A DNA stretch of 64,000 nt from CAIWHR01 sp963843595 (lineage in GTDB: Bacteria; Pseudomonadota; Gammaproteobacteria; Burkholderiales; Casimicrobiaceae). Below the pieces are notes generated by a model. That model saw nothing but the letters and a program-made list of their open reading frames with translations, had not been told where the DNA came from and did no database searches. The stretch lies in assembly GCA_963843595.1 (NCBI GenBank), contig CAWJLG010000017.1:124001-188000 (forward strand), written 5' to 3'. Of this stretch, positions 30,068 to 39,619 are shown one piece after another (the first letter of the stretch is position 1; every line of letters begins with the position of its first letter). The position numbers were made by a program, and so were the translations under genes.

Positions 30068-31116
30068 CAGCAGATCCGCGGCAGCTGCTCGCCGGTCAGC
30101 CAGTCGACGATGCGTGTCCCGCCGAAGCTCGTCTGCATCTGCACGAAATGGTGCGGATCGGCGATCACCTCGCCGATGATCGCGGCATCGCGGCCCAGCG
30201 GATGCGCGCGCATCGCGGCGAGCAGTCCAACCGCGTCCGGGCCGGCTACGATCGCGACGAGCTTGCCTTCGTTGGCGACGTAGAGCGGATCGAGGCCGAG
30301 GAACTCGCAGGCGGCGCTCACCTGCGGCTGCACGGGGATGCGCTTTTCCTGGATCATCATGCCGCACCCGGATTGCCGTGCCAGCTCGTTGAGCGTCGTG
30401 GCGAGCCCGCCGCGCGTCGGATCGCGCAGACAATGAATGCCGGGAACCGCGGCGACCATCGCGGCGACGAGCCCGTGCAGCGCCGCGGTGTCGGAGGCGA
30501 TCGTCGTCTCGAACTCGAGGTTCTCGCGCAGCGACATGATCGCCACGCCGTGGTCGCCGATCGTGCCGCTGACGAGGATACGGTCGCCGGGCCGTGCCCG
30601 GTCCCCGGAGATGTCGACTCCGTCGGGCACCACGCCCACGCCCGTCGTCGTGATGAACACCCCGTCGCCCTTGCCCTTCTCGACCACCTTGGTGTCGCCG
30701 GTGACGACGGGGACGTTCGCCTCGCGTGCCGCCTTCGCCATCGATTCGACGATGCGCTTCAGGTCGGCGAGCGGAAATCCTTCCTCGAGGATGAACGACG
30801 CCGCCAGATGGAGCGGCCTCGCGCCGGACATCGCGACGTCGTTCACCGTGCCGTGCACCGACAGGCAGCCGATGTCGCCGCCGGGGAAGAACAGCGGCGA
30901 GACCACGTGACTGTCGGTGGCGATGACCATGCGTCCCGGCGGGGGCACGAAGCGCGCCTGGTCGTTCATCTGCCGCAGCCACTCGTTGTCGAACGCCGCG
31001 ACGAAGAGCTCGTCGATGAGCTGCGCCATCGCGCGGCCGCCGCTGCCGTGCGTCATGTCGACGTGGCCGTGCTTGAAATCCACGGGCCGGACGTAGCCGT
31101 CGCGGACCTTGCTCAT
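30067..31116 (-). CDS. hypE: Hydrogenase maturation protein HypE
   Basis: 349 residues. N-terminal MTHGSGGRAMAQLI and the ATP-binding glycine-rich segments are followed by the invariant C-terminal PRIC; the terminal Cys is carbamoylated by HypF and dehydrated to a thiocyanate, the source of the cyanide ligands. Ends in a TGATG overlap with hypX. Start at 31116, 13 bp after the hypD stop. Confidence 0.95.
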   Translation of the reverse strand: MSKVRDGYVRPVDFKHGHVDMTHGSGGRAMAQLIDELFVAAFDNEWLRQMNDQARFVPPPGRMVIATDSHVVSPLFFPGGDIGCLSVHGTVNDVAMSGARPLHLAASFILEEGFPLADLKRIVESMAKAAREANVPVVTGDTKVVEKGKGDGVFITTTGVGVVPDGVDISGDRARPGDRILVSGTIGDHGVAIMSLRENLEFETTIASDTAALHGLVAAMVAAVPGIHCLRDPTRGGLATTLNELARQSGCGMMIQEKRIPVQPQVSAACEFLGLDPLYVANEGKLVAIVAGPDAVGLLAAMRAHPLGRDAAIIGEVIADPHHFVQMQTSFGGTRIVDWLTGEQLPRIC

Positions 31117-31129
31117 GCGCCGATCCGCG

Positions 31130-32293
31130 TCACGCGACGTTCTCCGGGGCGACCGGCGCCGCGACGATCGCCGCGTCCCGGAAGCGCCCGTACGTGTAGT
31201 GCGCCGCGCAGGCGCCTTCGGAGGACACCATGCACGAGCCGATCGGATTCTCCGGCGTGCAGACGGTCCCGAACACCTTGCAATCGGTCGGCTTCTTCAC
31301 GCCGCGCAGAATCGCCCCGCACTCGCAGGCCTTGTTGTCGGGCACCGACGTGTAGGCGATCGCGTAGCGTGCCTCGGCGTCGAATGCGCGGTACCGCTCC
31401 TTGATGCGCAGCGCGCTGTACGGGACTTCGCCGAGACCCCGCCACTCGAACGTGCGCCGCAGCTCGAACACGTCGGCGACCAGCGCCTTCGCCTTCGCGT
31501 TGCCGTCGCGCGTAACGGCACGGGTGAACTCGTTCTCGACTTCGGCGCGGCGGTCGTTCAACTGCCGGACCAGCATCAGGATCGCCTGCATCACATCGAG
31601 CGGCTCGAAGCCGGCGATGACGACCGGCCGGCGGTACTCCTCGGCGAAGTACTCGTAGGGCTGGCTGCCGATCACCGTCGACACGTGTGCGGGCCCGATG
31701 AAACCGTCGAGCGGGACGGTTCCGAGCTCGCGCACCTCCTTCGACTCGAGGATGTTGGCGATCGCCGCCGGAGTCAGCACGTGGTTGCAGAACACGCTGA
31801 AGTTGGCAAGCCCGAGTGCCTCGGCCTGCTTGATGGCGACGGCCGTGGGCGGCGTCGTCGTCTCGAAACCGATTGCGAAGAACACGACGTCGCGCTCGGG
31901 GTTCTCCTGCGCGATACGCACGGCATCGGCGCTCGAGTACACCATCCGGATGTCGGCGCCGCGCGCCTTGGCCTTCATCAGCGACAGGCCCTTCGACGCC
32001 GGCACGCGCATCGTGTCGGCGTAGGTGCAGAGGATGAGACCGGGGCGGGCGGCGAGCTCGATCGCATTGTCGATGCGGCCGATCGGCAGCACGCAGACCG
32101 GGCAGCCCGGTCCGTGGATCATGTTGACGTTCACCGGCAGGAGGCCGGCGATCCCGTAGCGCGAGATCGCGTGGGTGTGACCGCCGCAGAACTCCATCAG
32201 GTTGTAGCGGCGGTCCGGGCGCACCTCGGCCGCGATCGCGGCGGCGAGCCGGCGCGCGAGATCGCCGTCGCGGAATTCGTCGACGTATTTCAC
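31130..32293 (-). CDS. hypD: Hydrogenase maturation protein HypD
   Basis: 387 residues from a GTG at 32293 that overlaps the hypC stop (GTGA). Conserved motifs: EFCGGHTHAISRYG, HGPGCPVCVLP with the redox Cys pair, GFETTTPPTA, FCNHVLTP, and the C-terminal [4Fe-4S] cysteines in ECGAILRG and CTPENPIGSCMVSSEGACAAHY. HypD is the iron-sulfur scaffold on which Fe(CN)2CO is built together with HypC. Confidence 0.95.
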   Translation of the reverse strand: MKYVDEFRDGDLARRLAAAIAAEVRPDRRYNLMEFCGGHTHAISRYGIAGLLPVNVNMIHGPGCPVCVLPIGRIDNAIELAARPGLILCTYADTMRVPASKGLSLMKAKARGADIRMVYSSADAVRIAQENPERDVVFFAIGFETTTPPTAVAIKQAEALGLANFSVFCNHVLTPAAIANILESKEVRELGTVPLDGFIGPAHVSTVIGSQPYEYFAEEYRRPVVIAGFEPLDVMQAILMLVRQLNDRRAEVENEFTRAVTRDGNAKAKALVADVFELRRTFEWRGLGEVPYSALRIKERYRAFDAEARYAIAYTSVPDNKACECGAILRGVKKPTDCKVFGTVCTPENPIGSCMVSSEGACAAHYTYGRFRDAAIVAAPVAPENVA

Positions 32294-32514
32294 GTCGTCT
32301 GTACTCCGGCCTCGGCAAAGGTCGCCAGCGTGCGCTCCGCCTCCTCGGGGTCCAGGCGGGTCAGCGCATAGCCGACGTGGACGATCACGTAGTCGCCGGG
32401 GGCCACCCCGTCGACCAGCGCGAGCGACACCCGCTTCTGCACGCCGCCCAGATCGATCACGGCAGTGTCGGGCTCGGGGAGGCTCACCACGCGGGCGGGA
32501 ATCGCAAGGCACAT
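32290..32514 (-). CDS. hypC: Hydrogenase maturation chaperone HypC
   Basis: 74 residues beginning MCLAIPARVV; the exposed Cys2 carries the Fe(CN)2CO unit and binds the large-subunit precursor. GDYVIVHVGYALTRLD is the family core. Two bases separate it from hypF and its stop overlaps hypD. A second family member, hupF, lies at 39616-39921. Confidence 0.95.
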   Translation of the reverse strand: MCLAIPARVVSLPEPDTAVIDLGGVQKRVSLALVDGVAPGDYVIVHVGYALTRLDPEEAERTLATFAEAGVQTT

Positions 32515-32516
32515 CG

Positions 32517-34844
32517 TCAGTCTCCGGAGTTCATTCGCAGCAGCGCGACCCACGCCTGGCCGAGCGCGAGGCCGCCGTCGTTGGGCGGCACCGCCTGCGC
32601 TTCGAGCATGGCGAGTCCGCGGGCCGCCAACGCCGCGCGCAGCTCGCGGGCGAGGATCGCGTTGAGGAAACACCCGCCGCCGCACGCGACGGTGTTGAGC
32701 CGCTGCGCGCGCGCGGCCCTTGCCGCCCATTCGGCCAGCGCGGCGACGAGCGTCGCATGGAAGAGTGCGGCACCGCGGGCTGCGTTCGCTTCGCCGGCCA
32801 GGCGCGCGAGGAGCGGCGTGAGATCGAGCTCATTCGCCGCGTTCACCACGCTGAGCGCGGGTGCTGCGGCGACGCGCCCATGCGCTTGCGCCAGCCCTTC
32901 GAGCAGCATCGCCGCCTGGCCCTCGAAAGCCATCCGCCGCTGCACGCCCAAGAGTCCCGCGGCCGCGTCGAACCAGCGGCCGAGACTGCTCGTTTCCGGC
33001 GCGTTGAAACCGCGCGCGAGCATCGTCGCGACGGCGCCGACCGCCGGTTCGTCGCCGAAGCGCGCCGGAATCTCGTGGGCAAGCCCGGCGCGCGCGAGCG
33101 CCGCCGCGGCCATGCGCCAGGGTTCACGCGCGGCGCGGTCGCCGCCCGGGAGCTTCAACGGCGCGAGCCGCCCGAGACGCTCGCAGGTGTCGCCGTCCAC
33201 GCGCAGCAACTCTCCTCCCCACGCGGCGCCGTCGGTACCGAGGCCCACGCCGTCCAGCGCGAGTCCGAGCACCGGGCCCGCGACACGGTGCTCGGCGACG
33301 ACCGCTGCGATGTGAGCGTGATGGTGCTGGACGGCAAGCGCCGGGACGCGCCATTGCGCCGCGAGCGTCGCCGCGTGCCGCGTACTGTAGAAGTCCGGAT
33401 GCAGGTCGTGGGCGACCGCAACCGGCGCGACTTCGAGGATATCGACGAGATGCGCGACCGCCTCGTCCAGCGCCCGGCAAGTCGGCGCGTTGTCGAGATC
33501 GCCGATGTGCTGCGAGACGAAGGCTTCGTCGCCGCGCGTGACGCAGACGGTGTTCTTGAAGTAGCCGCCCAGCGCGACGATCGACGGGCCAGCTGCCGGA
33601 AGGCGGATCGCGCGCGGCGTGTAGCCACGCGCGCGGCGCAGGAACTGCGGGCCCGCAGACGCTTCGCGCACGACGCTGTCGTCGCAGCGAAGGACGATGT
33701 CGCGGTCGTGGACGAGGAAGGCGTCGGCGATGCCGGCCAGCCGCATGAGCGCCTCTTCATTGCCGGTGACGAGCGGCTCGCCGCCGGGATTGGCGCTGGT
33801 CATGACCAGCACCAGCGCTTGCGGCCGCGCGAGCCAGTCCGTTCCCGCGGGGCGCCCGGCCGCCTCGTGGAACAGCAGGTACTGGAGCGGCGTGGAGGGC
33901 AGCATCGCGCCGAGCCACGCGAGGCCGGGCGCGACCCGCGCGAGCGCGGCATCGGTTTCCGCCCGCTTGGGCATAAGCACGATCGGCCGCTCCACCGATT
34001 CCAGCAGCGCCCGTTCGGCCGCCGAAACGGTGGCAAGCGACTCCAGCGACGCGACGTTCGCCGCCATCACCGCGAAGGGTTTTTCCTCGCGCGCCTTGCG
34101 CTCGCGCAGCCGCGCCACGGCCGCGGCGTTGCGCGCGTCACAGGCGAGGTGGAATCCACCGAGCCCCTTGATCGCGACGATTTCCCCGCGCTGCAGGTGA
34201 GACAGCGTCGCCGCGATCGGGTCGACGCCGACCATCGGCGTGCCCCGCGCGTCCTGCAGCGACAGCTGCGGGCCGCACACCGGACACGCGTTGGGCTCGG
34301 CATGGAAGCGCCGGTCGTGCGGCGAGCGGTATTCGGTCAGGCACGCCGGGCATTGCGCGAACGCCGCCATGCTGGTCATTGCGCGGTCATACGGCAGCCG
34401 ACGGGTGATCGTGTAGCGCGGCCCGCAGTTCGTGCAGTTGACGAACGCGTAGCGGTACCGGCGATCCGCCGGATCGCACATCTCGGCGAGGCAATCCGGG
34501 CAGATCACGCTGTCGGGCCCGATCGCGGTGGCCGCGGCGCCTTTGCCGCTGTCGCGAATCGCGAAACCGGTGGCTGCGCTCTCGGGTCGGCAGCCGCGCA
34601 TCTCGACCGCGTCGATGCGGGCGAGCGCCGGCGCCTCGGCCTCGAGTCGCCGCGCGAATTCCTGCACCCGCGGCGTGTCGCCCTGCACTTCGATCGTCAC
34701 GCCGCCGGCGTCGTTGCGCACCCACCCGTCGAGTGCCAGTGCCGACGCGAGGCGGTACACGAACGGCCGGAAGCCCACGCCCTGCACGATCCCGCGGACG
34801 GCGAGGCGATGGCGGACGACCCGGTCGTGCGCGAGCGTATCCAT
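32517..34844 (-). CDS. hypF: Carbamoyltransferase HypF
   Basis: 775 residues from ATG 34844. Order: acylphosphatase domain (VRGIVQGVGFRPFVYRLA), two Cys4 zinc fingers (CPDCLAEM...CTNCGPRY and CPACLTEY...CPVCGPQL), a YrdC-like domain (GGFHLACDARN, TSANPGGEPL), and a Kae1-like carbamoyltransferase domain (HDLHPDFYSTRHA, QHHHAHIAAV, CGGGCFLN). It converts carbamoyl phosphate to carbamoyl-AMP and loads HypE. The ribosome site is weak. It starts 23 bp after hypB, matching the Ralstonia order hypA-B-F-C-D-E-X. Confidence 0.95.
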   Translation of the reverse strand: MDTLAHDRVVRHRLAVRGIVQGVGFRPFVYRLASALALDGWVRNDAGGVTIEVQGDTPRVQEFARRLEAEAPALARIDAVEMRGCRPESAATGFAIRDSGKGAAATAIGPDSVICPDCLAEMCDPADRRYRYAFVNCTNCGPRYTITRRLPYDRAMTSMAAFAQCPACLTEYRSPHDRRFHAEPNACPVCGPQLSLQDARGTPMVGVDPIAATLSHLQRGEIVAIKGLGGFHLACDARNAAAVARLRERKAREEKPFAVMAANVASLESLATVSAAERALLESVERPIVLMPKRAETDAALARVAPGLAWLGAMLPSTPLQYLLFHEAAGRPAGTDWLARPQALVLVMTSANPGGEPLVTGNEEALMRLAGIADAFLVHDRDIVLRCDDSVVREASAGPQFLRRARGYTPRAIRLPAAGPSIVALGGYFKNTVCVTRGDEAFVSQHIGDLDNAPTCRALDEAVAHLVDILEVAPVAVAHDLHPDFYSTRHAATLAAQWRVPALAVQHHHAHIAAVVAEHRVAGPVLGLALDGVGLGTDGAAWGGELLRVDGDTCERLGRLAPLKLPGGDRAAREPWRMAAAALARAGLAHEIPARFGDEPAVGAVATMLARGFNAPETSSLGRWFDAAAGLLGVQRRMAFEGQAAMLLEGLAQAHGRVAAAPALSVVNAANELDLTPLLARLAGEANAARGAALFHATLVAALAEWAARAARAQRLNTVACGGGCFLNAILARELRAALAARGLAMLEAQAVPPNDGGLALGQAWVALLRMNSGD

Positions 34845-34867
34845 GTGGCGCTGCGCCTGCCGCCGGG

Positions 34868-35908
34868 CTAGGCGGAGCCTCCTGCACGGGCGAGCTCGGC
34901 CTCGAGCTCCGCCACGCGCCGGCGCAGAGCCGCGACGCTCTGGTCGCGCCTCTCGCGCGCGGCGGCGACGCCGTCGTGCAGCCACGCGAGCCACGCTTCG
35001 AAACCCTCGCCGGTCGTCGCGGAGACGCGCAGCACGGGCAGACCGGGCCGAACGCGGCGCGCGTACTCGACGGCGCGGTCGACGTCGAAACGCACGTGCG
35101 GCAGCAGGTCCATCTTGTTGACCACGAGAAGGTCGGCCGCGTGGAACATGTCCGGATACTTGAGCGGCTTGTCCTCGCCTTCGGTCACCGACAGGATCAC
35201 GACCTTGTGCGCCTCGCCCAGATCGAACGCCGCCGGGCAGACGAGATTGCCGACGTTCTCGATCAAGAGCAGGCTGCTCTCGGCCGGAGCCAGCGACGCG
35301 ATCGCCCGCCCGACCATCTGCGCGTCGAGGTGACAGCCCTTGCCGGTGTTGATCTGCACCGCCCGCGCGCCGGTGGCGCGGATCCGATCGGCGTCGAGCG
35401 AGGTCTGCTGGTCGCCTTCGATCACGGCGACGGGCAGGCGCCCGGCAAGCGATTCGATCGTGCGCACCAGCAGCGTGGTCTTGCCGGACCCTGGGCTCGA
35501 CACGAGGTTCAGAGCGAAGACGCCGCGATCGGCGAGCCATTGCCGGTTCTCCGCCGCGAACGCGTCGTTCTTCGCCAGGATGTCGCGCTCGATCTGGACG
35601 ATGCGCTCCGGCGGCATGCCCGCCGCGTGCGCCGCACCGAACGCGCCGCCGGCGACCACGGGGTCGGCGTGCGCGCTGCCGCCACCGTGGACGTGGCTAT
35701 GCCAGGTGCCGTCGTCGTGCCGGTGCCAATGCCCGCCGGCGCGCGATGATCGTTGACCGTGCGCGTGCGCGCCCTCGTGATCGTGCGGATGCGTGTGGAC
35801 GCTGCCGTCCGCATGCGCGTGCTCGTGCTGATGGGCCGCCGCGCGTTCCGTCGCCGGCACGCCGTCGATCCGCGTTTCGCCCTGTCCACAGCCGCAGGTC
35901 GTGCACAT
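34868..35908 (-). CDS. hypB: Nickel-insertion GTPase HypB
   Basis: 346 residues. The start MCTTCGCGQGE is the high-affinity nickel site. Residues about 26-80 are a long His-rich tract (over 20 His) for nickel storage, of the kind seen in rhizobial and Ralstonia HypB. The SIMIBI GTPase domain has the P-loop SSPGSGKTTLL, IEGDQQTSLD, and NKMDLLPH. It ends in a short coiled coil (ERRDQSVAALRRRVAELEAEL), an unusual but minor extension. Acts with HypA to insert Ni2+ into the large subunit. Confidence 0.95.
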   Translation of the reverse strand: MCTTCGCGQGETRIDGVPATERAAAHQHEHAHADGSVHTHPHDHEGAHAHGQRSSRAGGHWHRHDDGTWHSHVHGGGSAHADPVVAGGAFGAAHAAGMPPERIVQIERDILAKNDAFAAENRQWLADRGVFALNLVSSPGSGKTTLLVRTIESLAGRLPVAVIEGDQQTSLDADRIRATGARAVQINTGKGCHLDAQMVGRAIASLAPAESSLLLIENVGNLVCPAAFDLGEAHKVVILSVTEGEDKPLKYPDMFHAADLLVVNKMDLLPHVRFDVDRAVEYARRVRPGLPVLRVSATTGEGFEAWLAWLHDGVAAARERRDQSVAALRRRVAELEAELARAGGSA

Positions 35909-35948
35909 GTTCCGTCTCCTTCCGCAAATCGCCTGCCGGCACGCGCCG

Positions 35949-36290
35949 TCACGCGATCGCGATTTCCTTCAACCGCATGTCCTCGCCCGCGACCACCGTC
36001 AACTGATGGCTGCCGCACGCGGGACACGCATCACCCAGCTGCGTCAGCGGCACCTCGCGGCTGCAGGGCATGCACCACGCGCGTCCCGGCGTGGCTACGA
36101 TCTCGAGCGTCGCGCCGTCGGCAATGCCGCCTCTGGTCACCGCGTCGAAGCAGAAGCGCAGCGCCTGCGGCTCGACGTGCGACAGCGCGCCGAGCTCGAG
36201 CCAGACGGTGGAAACGCGCGTCGCCGCATTGCGGCGCGCCGTGTCCTCGACGATCTCCAGCATGCTTTCGGCGAGCGCCATTTCATGCAT
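35949..36290 (-). CDS. hypA: Nickel metallochaperone HypA
   Basis: 113 residues from ATG 36290. MHEMALAESMLEIVEDTA carries the nickel ligand His2, and the structural zinc site is CMPC...CPAC. The start overlaps the end of the hupK frame by 8 bp. Partner of HypB encoded 40 bp downstream. Confidence 0.93.
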   Translation of the reverse strand: MHEMALAESMLEIVEDTARRNAATRVSTVWLELGALSHVEPQALRFCFDAVTRGGIADGATLEIVATPGRAWCMPCSREVPLTQLGDACPACGSHQLTVVAGEDMRLKEIAIA

Positions 36291-37462
36291 GGACCACCTC
36301 GACGTTGCACGCCACGCACGGATCCAGCGCCTGCACCGCGAGCCGGGCCTGGCGGACGAGCGCGGCCTCGTCGTTCGCCGCGAGCGCCTCGAGCCCGCGG
36401 ACCAGCGGTCCCTCCGGATGGAAGTTCCATTCGGTGGGCGCCACGATCCGATAATCCGTGACCTGCCCTCCCGCCACGCGCGCGAAATGCAGCAGCAGGC
36501 CGCGCGCGGTCTGCACCGCGGAAAGCCCTTCGCCGGCAGCGAGCGTGAACGCCTGCGACCACGGGTGATCCTCGTCGTCCGCAGCGTCGTCGCCGAGAAC
36601 GCCGATGAGCAGGGCGAGCTCCACGAGCCGCGCCGCCATCCGCGTGGGCACCGCATTGCCGAAGCGCGCGTGAAACCCGGCGACGAACGGGTGCGCGCGC
36701 ACCCGCGCCAGTGCCCCGGTTTCGACCACCGCTCCGTTCCAGCGCGGCGCCTGCGCGAAGTGCGGCGTTTCGCGCAATGCGGGAACGACGCAGGCAGCGA
36801 GCGCGTCCCGCCGCGGTGCCGGCATCAGCGCGACGTCGCTACGTCCCAGCGCCGAGGCGTCCGTGACGAGCTCGCCTAGCAACCGTGCGGCGAGCGTCGG
36901 CGCGCCGCTCGCCCAGACCACGGCGCCATCGGCTTCCATCAATGCCAGCCAGGCCTCCGGTGCATGGCCGTAGACATGCCGGCTCGCGATCTCGGCGAGT
37001 GCCGCTGCGAGCGCGTGCGGGACCGTTCCGGTCATCCGCCGCCTCGCCACCGTCGATCCGGCGCGCGATCGGCGCCAACTTCGCCAACACCGGTACGATG
37101 TGACGGCGCGCTGCGGCCACCGGCTCCAGCAGCGGGGCATGGCCCATCGTCGTCGGCCAGTCGATCAGGATGCGCCAGAGGTATTCCTGGATCGTCTCCA
37201 GCAGCGCGACGTTCCGGCGCGCGGCCAGCGTGGTTGCCGTCGGCGTGCTGCCCGTCGCCGACTCGGCCGCGCCAGCCGCCGCGACGCCCTGCGCCTGCGC
37301 GCAGATGCTGAACAAGAGCGGTGCCATCGCCACGGCCGCGGCGGGCGTCCTGCCGGTCAGCACGCGCGGCGCCGCGAACGGTCGCGTCGAGCGGAGGGCA
37401 ACGCTGTGCACCCGGCGGCCGTCCCACGCGAGACGCAGCGTCAGTTCACCCTCGATCGTCAT
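36283..37462 (-). pseudogene. hupK: Hydrogenase expression/formation protein HupK/HoxV, frameshifted as written
   Basis: ATG 37462 opens a frame with MTIEGELTLRLAWDGRRV and RNVALLETIQEYLWRILIDWP, which resembles the start of HupK and of NiFe large subunits. The frame departs near 37025-37060, and the next frame carries the rest (PHALAAALAEIASRHVYG ... RGLLLHFARV ... DPCVACNVEVVHA) to 36283. One extra base in that GC-rich stretch explains the change. HupK is a scaffold-like relative of the large subunit and keeps its C-terminal CxxC here. A split into two coupled proteins (ATG at 37032, MTGTVPHAL) is possible but not known for the family. Confidence 0.75.
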
Positions 37463-38015
37463 CGTCGCCTGCGAGAAAGCGTCCGCGCAGGAAGTCGCGC
37501 TTCGACAGCGGTGTGTCGAGTCTTTCCTCGATCTGCGCGAGCGGGCCGGGCCCCGTTGCGGGGGTCGCGGAGAGGTTGCCCTCCGGCATTGCCGGAACCT
37601 CGGCGTTCTCCGCGTCGAACAGCGCCTCGCGCGCGAGTTCGGCGACCAGCCGGGCCGTGGCATGGTCCTCGAACTCCAGCACCGGGGAGAACAGCGAGCA
37701 GAGCTGGTATTCGCCCGCCATCTCGTCATGCGCCCCGATGAACTCGTACTCGCCCGCGGGGAACGCATAGCGCCGCTTCTCTCCCTGCGCGAGGGGCCGC
37801 CAGCGCGCCGGATCGCGCGGCGCGAGCGTCAGGTTCATGAACCAGGGCGTGACGACGACGCCCAGCCAATGGCCGTCCCATGGCGCGAACCCGACCGCCT
37901 CGACCTCGAGTGCCGGGTTGACGAAGCCCAGCCCCTGCATGCGCGCTCCGACCGCGCGGAACGCCGCCTCGAAGCGCGGCGACGGGTCGGCGAACGAGTG
38001 CGGGGAATCGGACAC
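37446..38015 (-). CDS. hupJ: [NiFe]-hydrogenase assembly chaperone HupJ/HoxT (HybE family)
   Basis: 189 residues. The HybE-family core is VNPALEVEAVGFAPWDGHWLGVVVTPWFMNLTLAP, followed by YEFIGAHDEMAGEYQLCSLFSPVLEF. It helps assemble the hydrogenase subunits and screen the small subunit before Tat export. It ends 16 bp inside the hupK start and follows hupI by 3 bp. Confidence 0.9.
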   Translation of the reverse strand: MSDSPHSFADPSPRFEAAFRAVGARMQGLGFVNPALEVEAVGFAPWDGHWLGVVVTPWFMNLTLAPRDPARWRPLAQGEKRRYAFPAGEYEFIGAHDEMAGEYQLCSLFSPVLEFEDHATARLVAELAREALFDAENAEVPAMPEGNLSATPATGPGPLAQIEERLDTPLSKRDFLRGRFLAGDDDDRG

Positions 38016-38018
38016 GAG

Positions 38019-38234
38019 CTACTTCTCGTCGGTGAGCGCCAGGAACTGGTCCTTCGGCGCCGAGCAGTTCGGACACGTCCAGTGCGGCGGCAGCTGGGCG
38101 AACGGTGTTCCTTCCGGAATCTGCCAGACCACGTCGCCTTCGGCGGGGTCGTAGATGTACCAGCACACCTTGCACTCCATGCGCGTGTCCGGGCGGATCG
38201 CGCCTGCGTCGCCGAAGCTCTCGAACGTCGACAT
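38019..38234 (-). CDS. hupI: Rubredoxin HupI/HoxR
   Basis: 71 residues with the iron-binding pairs CKVCWYIYDPAEGD and CPNCSAPKDQF. The N-terminal extension before the first CxxC (MSTFESFGDAGAIRPDTRME) is typical of hydrogenase-linked rubredoxins. HoxR/HupI protects small-subunit assembly when oxygen is present. Lies 4 bp after hupH. Confidence 0.93.
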   Translation of the reverse strand: MSTFESFGDAGAIRPDTRMECKVCWYIYDPAEGDVVWQIPEGTPFAQLPPHWTCPNCSAPKDQFLALTDEK

Positions 38235-38238
38235 TGCC

Positions 38239-39121
38239 CTACTCCGCGGCCGCGTCGGCGACCGATTCGCTCATCCACTCGATCAGCTCGGCCAGCCGCG
38301 TGCGGCTATCCTCGAGGTCCTCCGGCGCCGCAAGCGCCACCTCGGGCATCGCGACGATTTCGATCGTGTCGAGGATCAGCGTGTTCATGTTGTTGAAGTA
38401 CTGGACCCGCCAGACGTCGCGCGCGCCGGTCGAGGTGATCCTGCAGTTGCCGAATCCGCGCGAGATGATCGCCACCGGGCCGACCGGCAACGCCGCCTGC
38501 AGCACCTGGTGATCGTCCGGCGCCAGCGGCAACAGCGTCAGATTGATCACGTGCGCCGACGCGGTCGGCTTGCGCGTCCCGATCTGGCTGCCGATTTCGG
38601 CAAGGAGCGCCGGCGAGTTCATCGCGCCCGGTGGCATGGCGATCGCGGGCAGACTGCGCGCCCCCGCTTCCTGCGCCGCCTCGATCGCGACGCCGGGCAA
38701 CGGTGCGGCTTCGAGCCAGTCGGCAGCGAGGTGTCCGTCGCCGTCGAGCGCGCAGACGCGCCAGACGCCCGTGAACACGCTTTCCTGGATGCTGAAGGCA
38801 GGGACCCCGCCGATCTGGATCGAGACCTCACCCTCGCCCAGCACCTGGTTCACGATCGTCGAGCGCCGGTTCCGCCATGGCCGTCAGGTCGAGCCGCGGC
38901 CCGGGCTTGCCGTCCGCCGGATTCCAACCCCCGAAGAGATCGAGAAAGCCCGCCAGGGCCTCGCGCGCCGTCGCCATCGCGCTCGTGTCGGCGACCTCGG
39001 GGACGCGCGGCATCTCGAACGTGTTCATCTCGCGCGGCATGTCGAGGTATTGCAGCGCCTCGTCCTCGACCGGCTGCGAGCCGGATCCCACCATGCGCAC
39101 GGGCAGCGGAAAGTCCTTCAT
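38239..39121 (-). pseudogene. hupH: Hydrogenase expression/formation protein HupH/HoxQ, frameshifted as written
   Basis: ATG 39121 opens with MKDFPLPVRMVGSGSQ, MPREMNTFEMPRVPEV and LDLTAMAEPAL, the HupH N-terminus. The frame then ends (REPGAGRG, stop at 38828-38830), while the overlapping frame continues from TIVNQVLGEGEVSIQIGG to the end at 38239. One extra base between about 38856 and 38870 accounts for this. The C-terminal part has a GTG at 38853 that could start a separate 204-residue product. HupH/HoxQ is a small-subunit maturation chaperone needed for hydrogenase activity in air. Confidence 0.8.
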
Positions 39122-39142
39122 CTTGCCTCCTGTCGATTCGGG

Positions 39143-39619
39143 TCACGCATGGCAGTCGCTTGCCCCTTGACCGTCGCCTTTCACCGCGATGCCGACCGTC
39201 GGAGCGCGTGTCGGCGCCGCCTCCATGAGGCGCGCCACTTCGGTCATGTATTCGTCCCAGTCACGCAGGCCGTCGACCGCGCCCACGTACTTGCCGTCGG
39301 CCAGGATCACGAACGCCGGCCAGCGGCGAAAGCCGTAGCGGGCGGCGTGCTCGCGCGCCGCTTCCGGCAGCAGCACGCCGACGGCGAGGCGCGGTGCGAA
39401 CGCACGCGCGATCTCGGGGACGATCACCGCGAGGTCGAGCGTCTCCTTGTAGCGGTGCGGATCTTCGGTGAACAGGAGCAGCGTCCGGCCGGGCCGCTCG
39501 GTGAACGCCGCGAAATTCGCCGCGCGGACGTCGGTGAAACCGTGTCGGGTGAAGAGCTGCGCGATCAGCGGATACTGCATCGGGTCGGCACCCGCGGCGA
39601 GGGGCATGGGGATCGTCAT
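39143..39619 (-). CDS. hupG: Hydrogenase maturation protein HupG/HoxO
   Basis: 158 residues with a thioredoxin-like fold (RTLLLFTEDPHRYKET, YGFRRWPAFVILADGKYVGAVDGLRDW) but no CxxC. HupG/HyaE/HoxO binds the small-subunit signal peptide as a Tat proofreading chaperone. Its ATG overlaps the hupF stop (ATGA). hupH begins 21 bp downstream. Confidence 0.9.
   Translation of the reverse strand: MTIPMPLAAGADPMQYPLIAQLFTRHGFTDVRAANFAAFTERPGRTLLLFTEDPHRYKETLDLAVIVPEIARAFAPRLAVGVLLPEAAREHAARYGFRRWPAFVILADGKYVGAVDGLRDWDEYMTEVARLMEAAPTRAPTVGIAVKGDGQGASDCHA

Noticed and set aside
37032..37140. Reading hupK as two separate coupled genes
   Set aside because: An ATG exists at 37032, but the family is a single protein and the same one-base change affects hypX and hupH, so one disrupted gene is the simpler reading.
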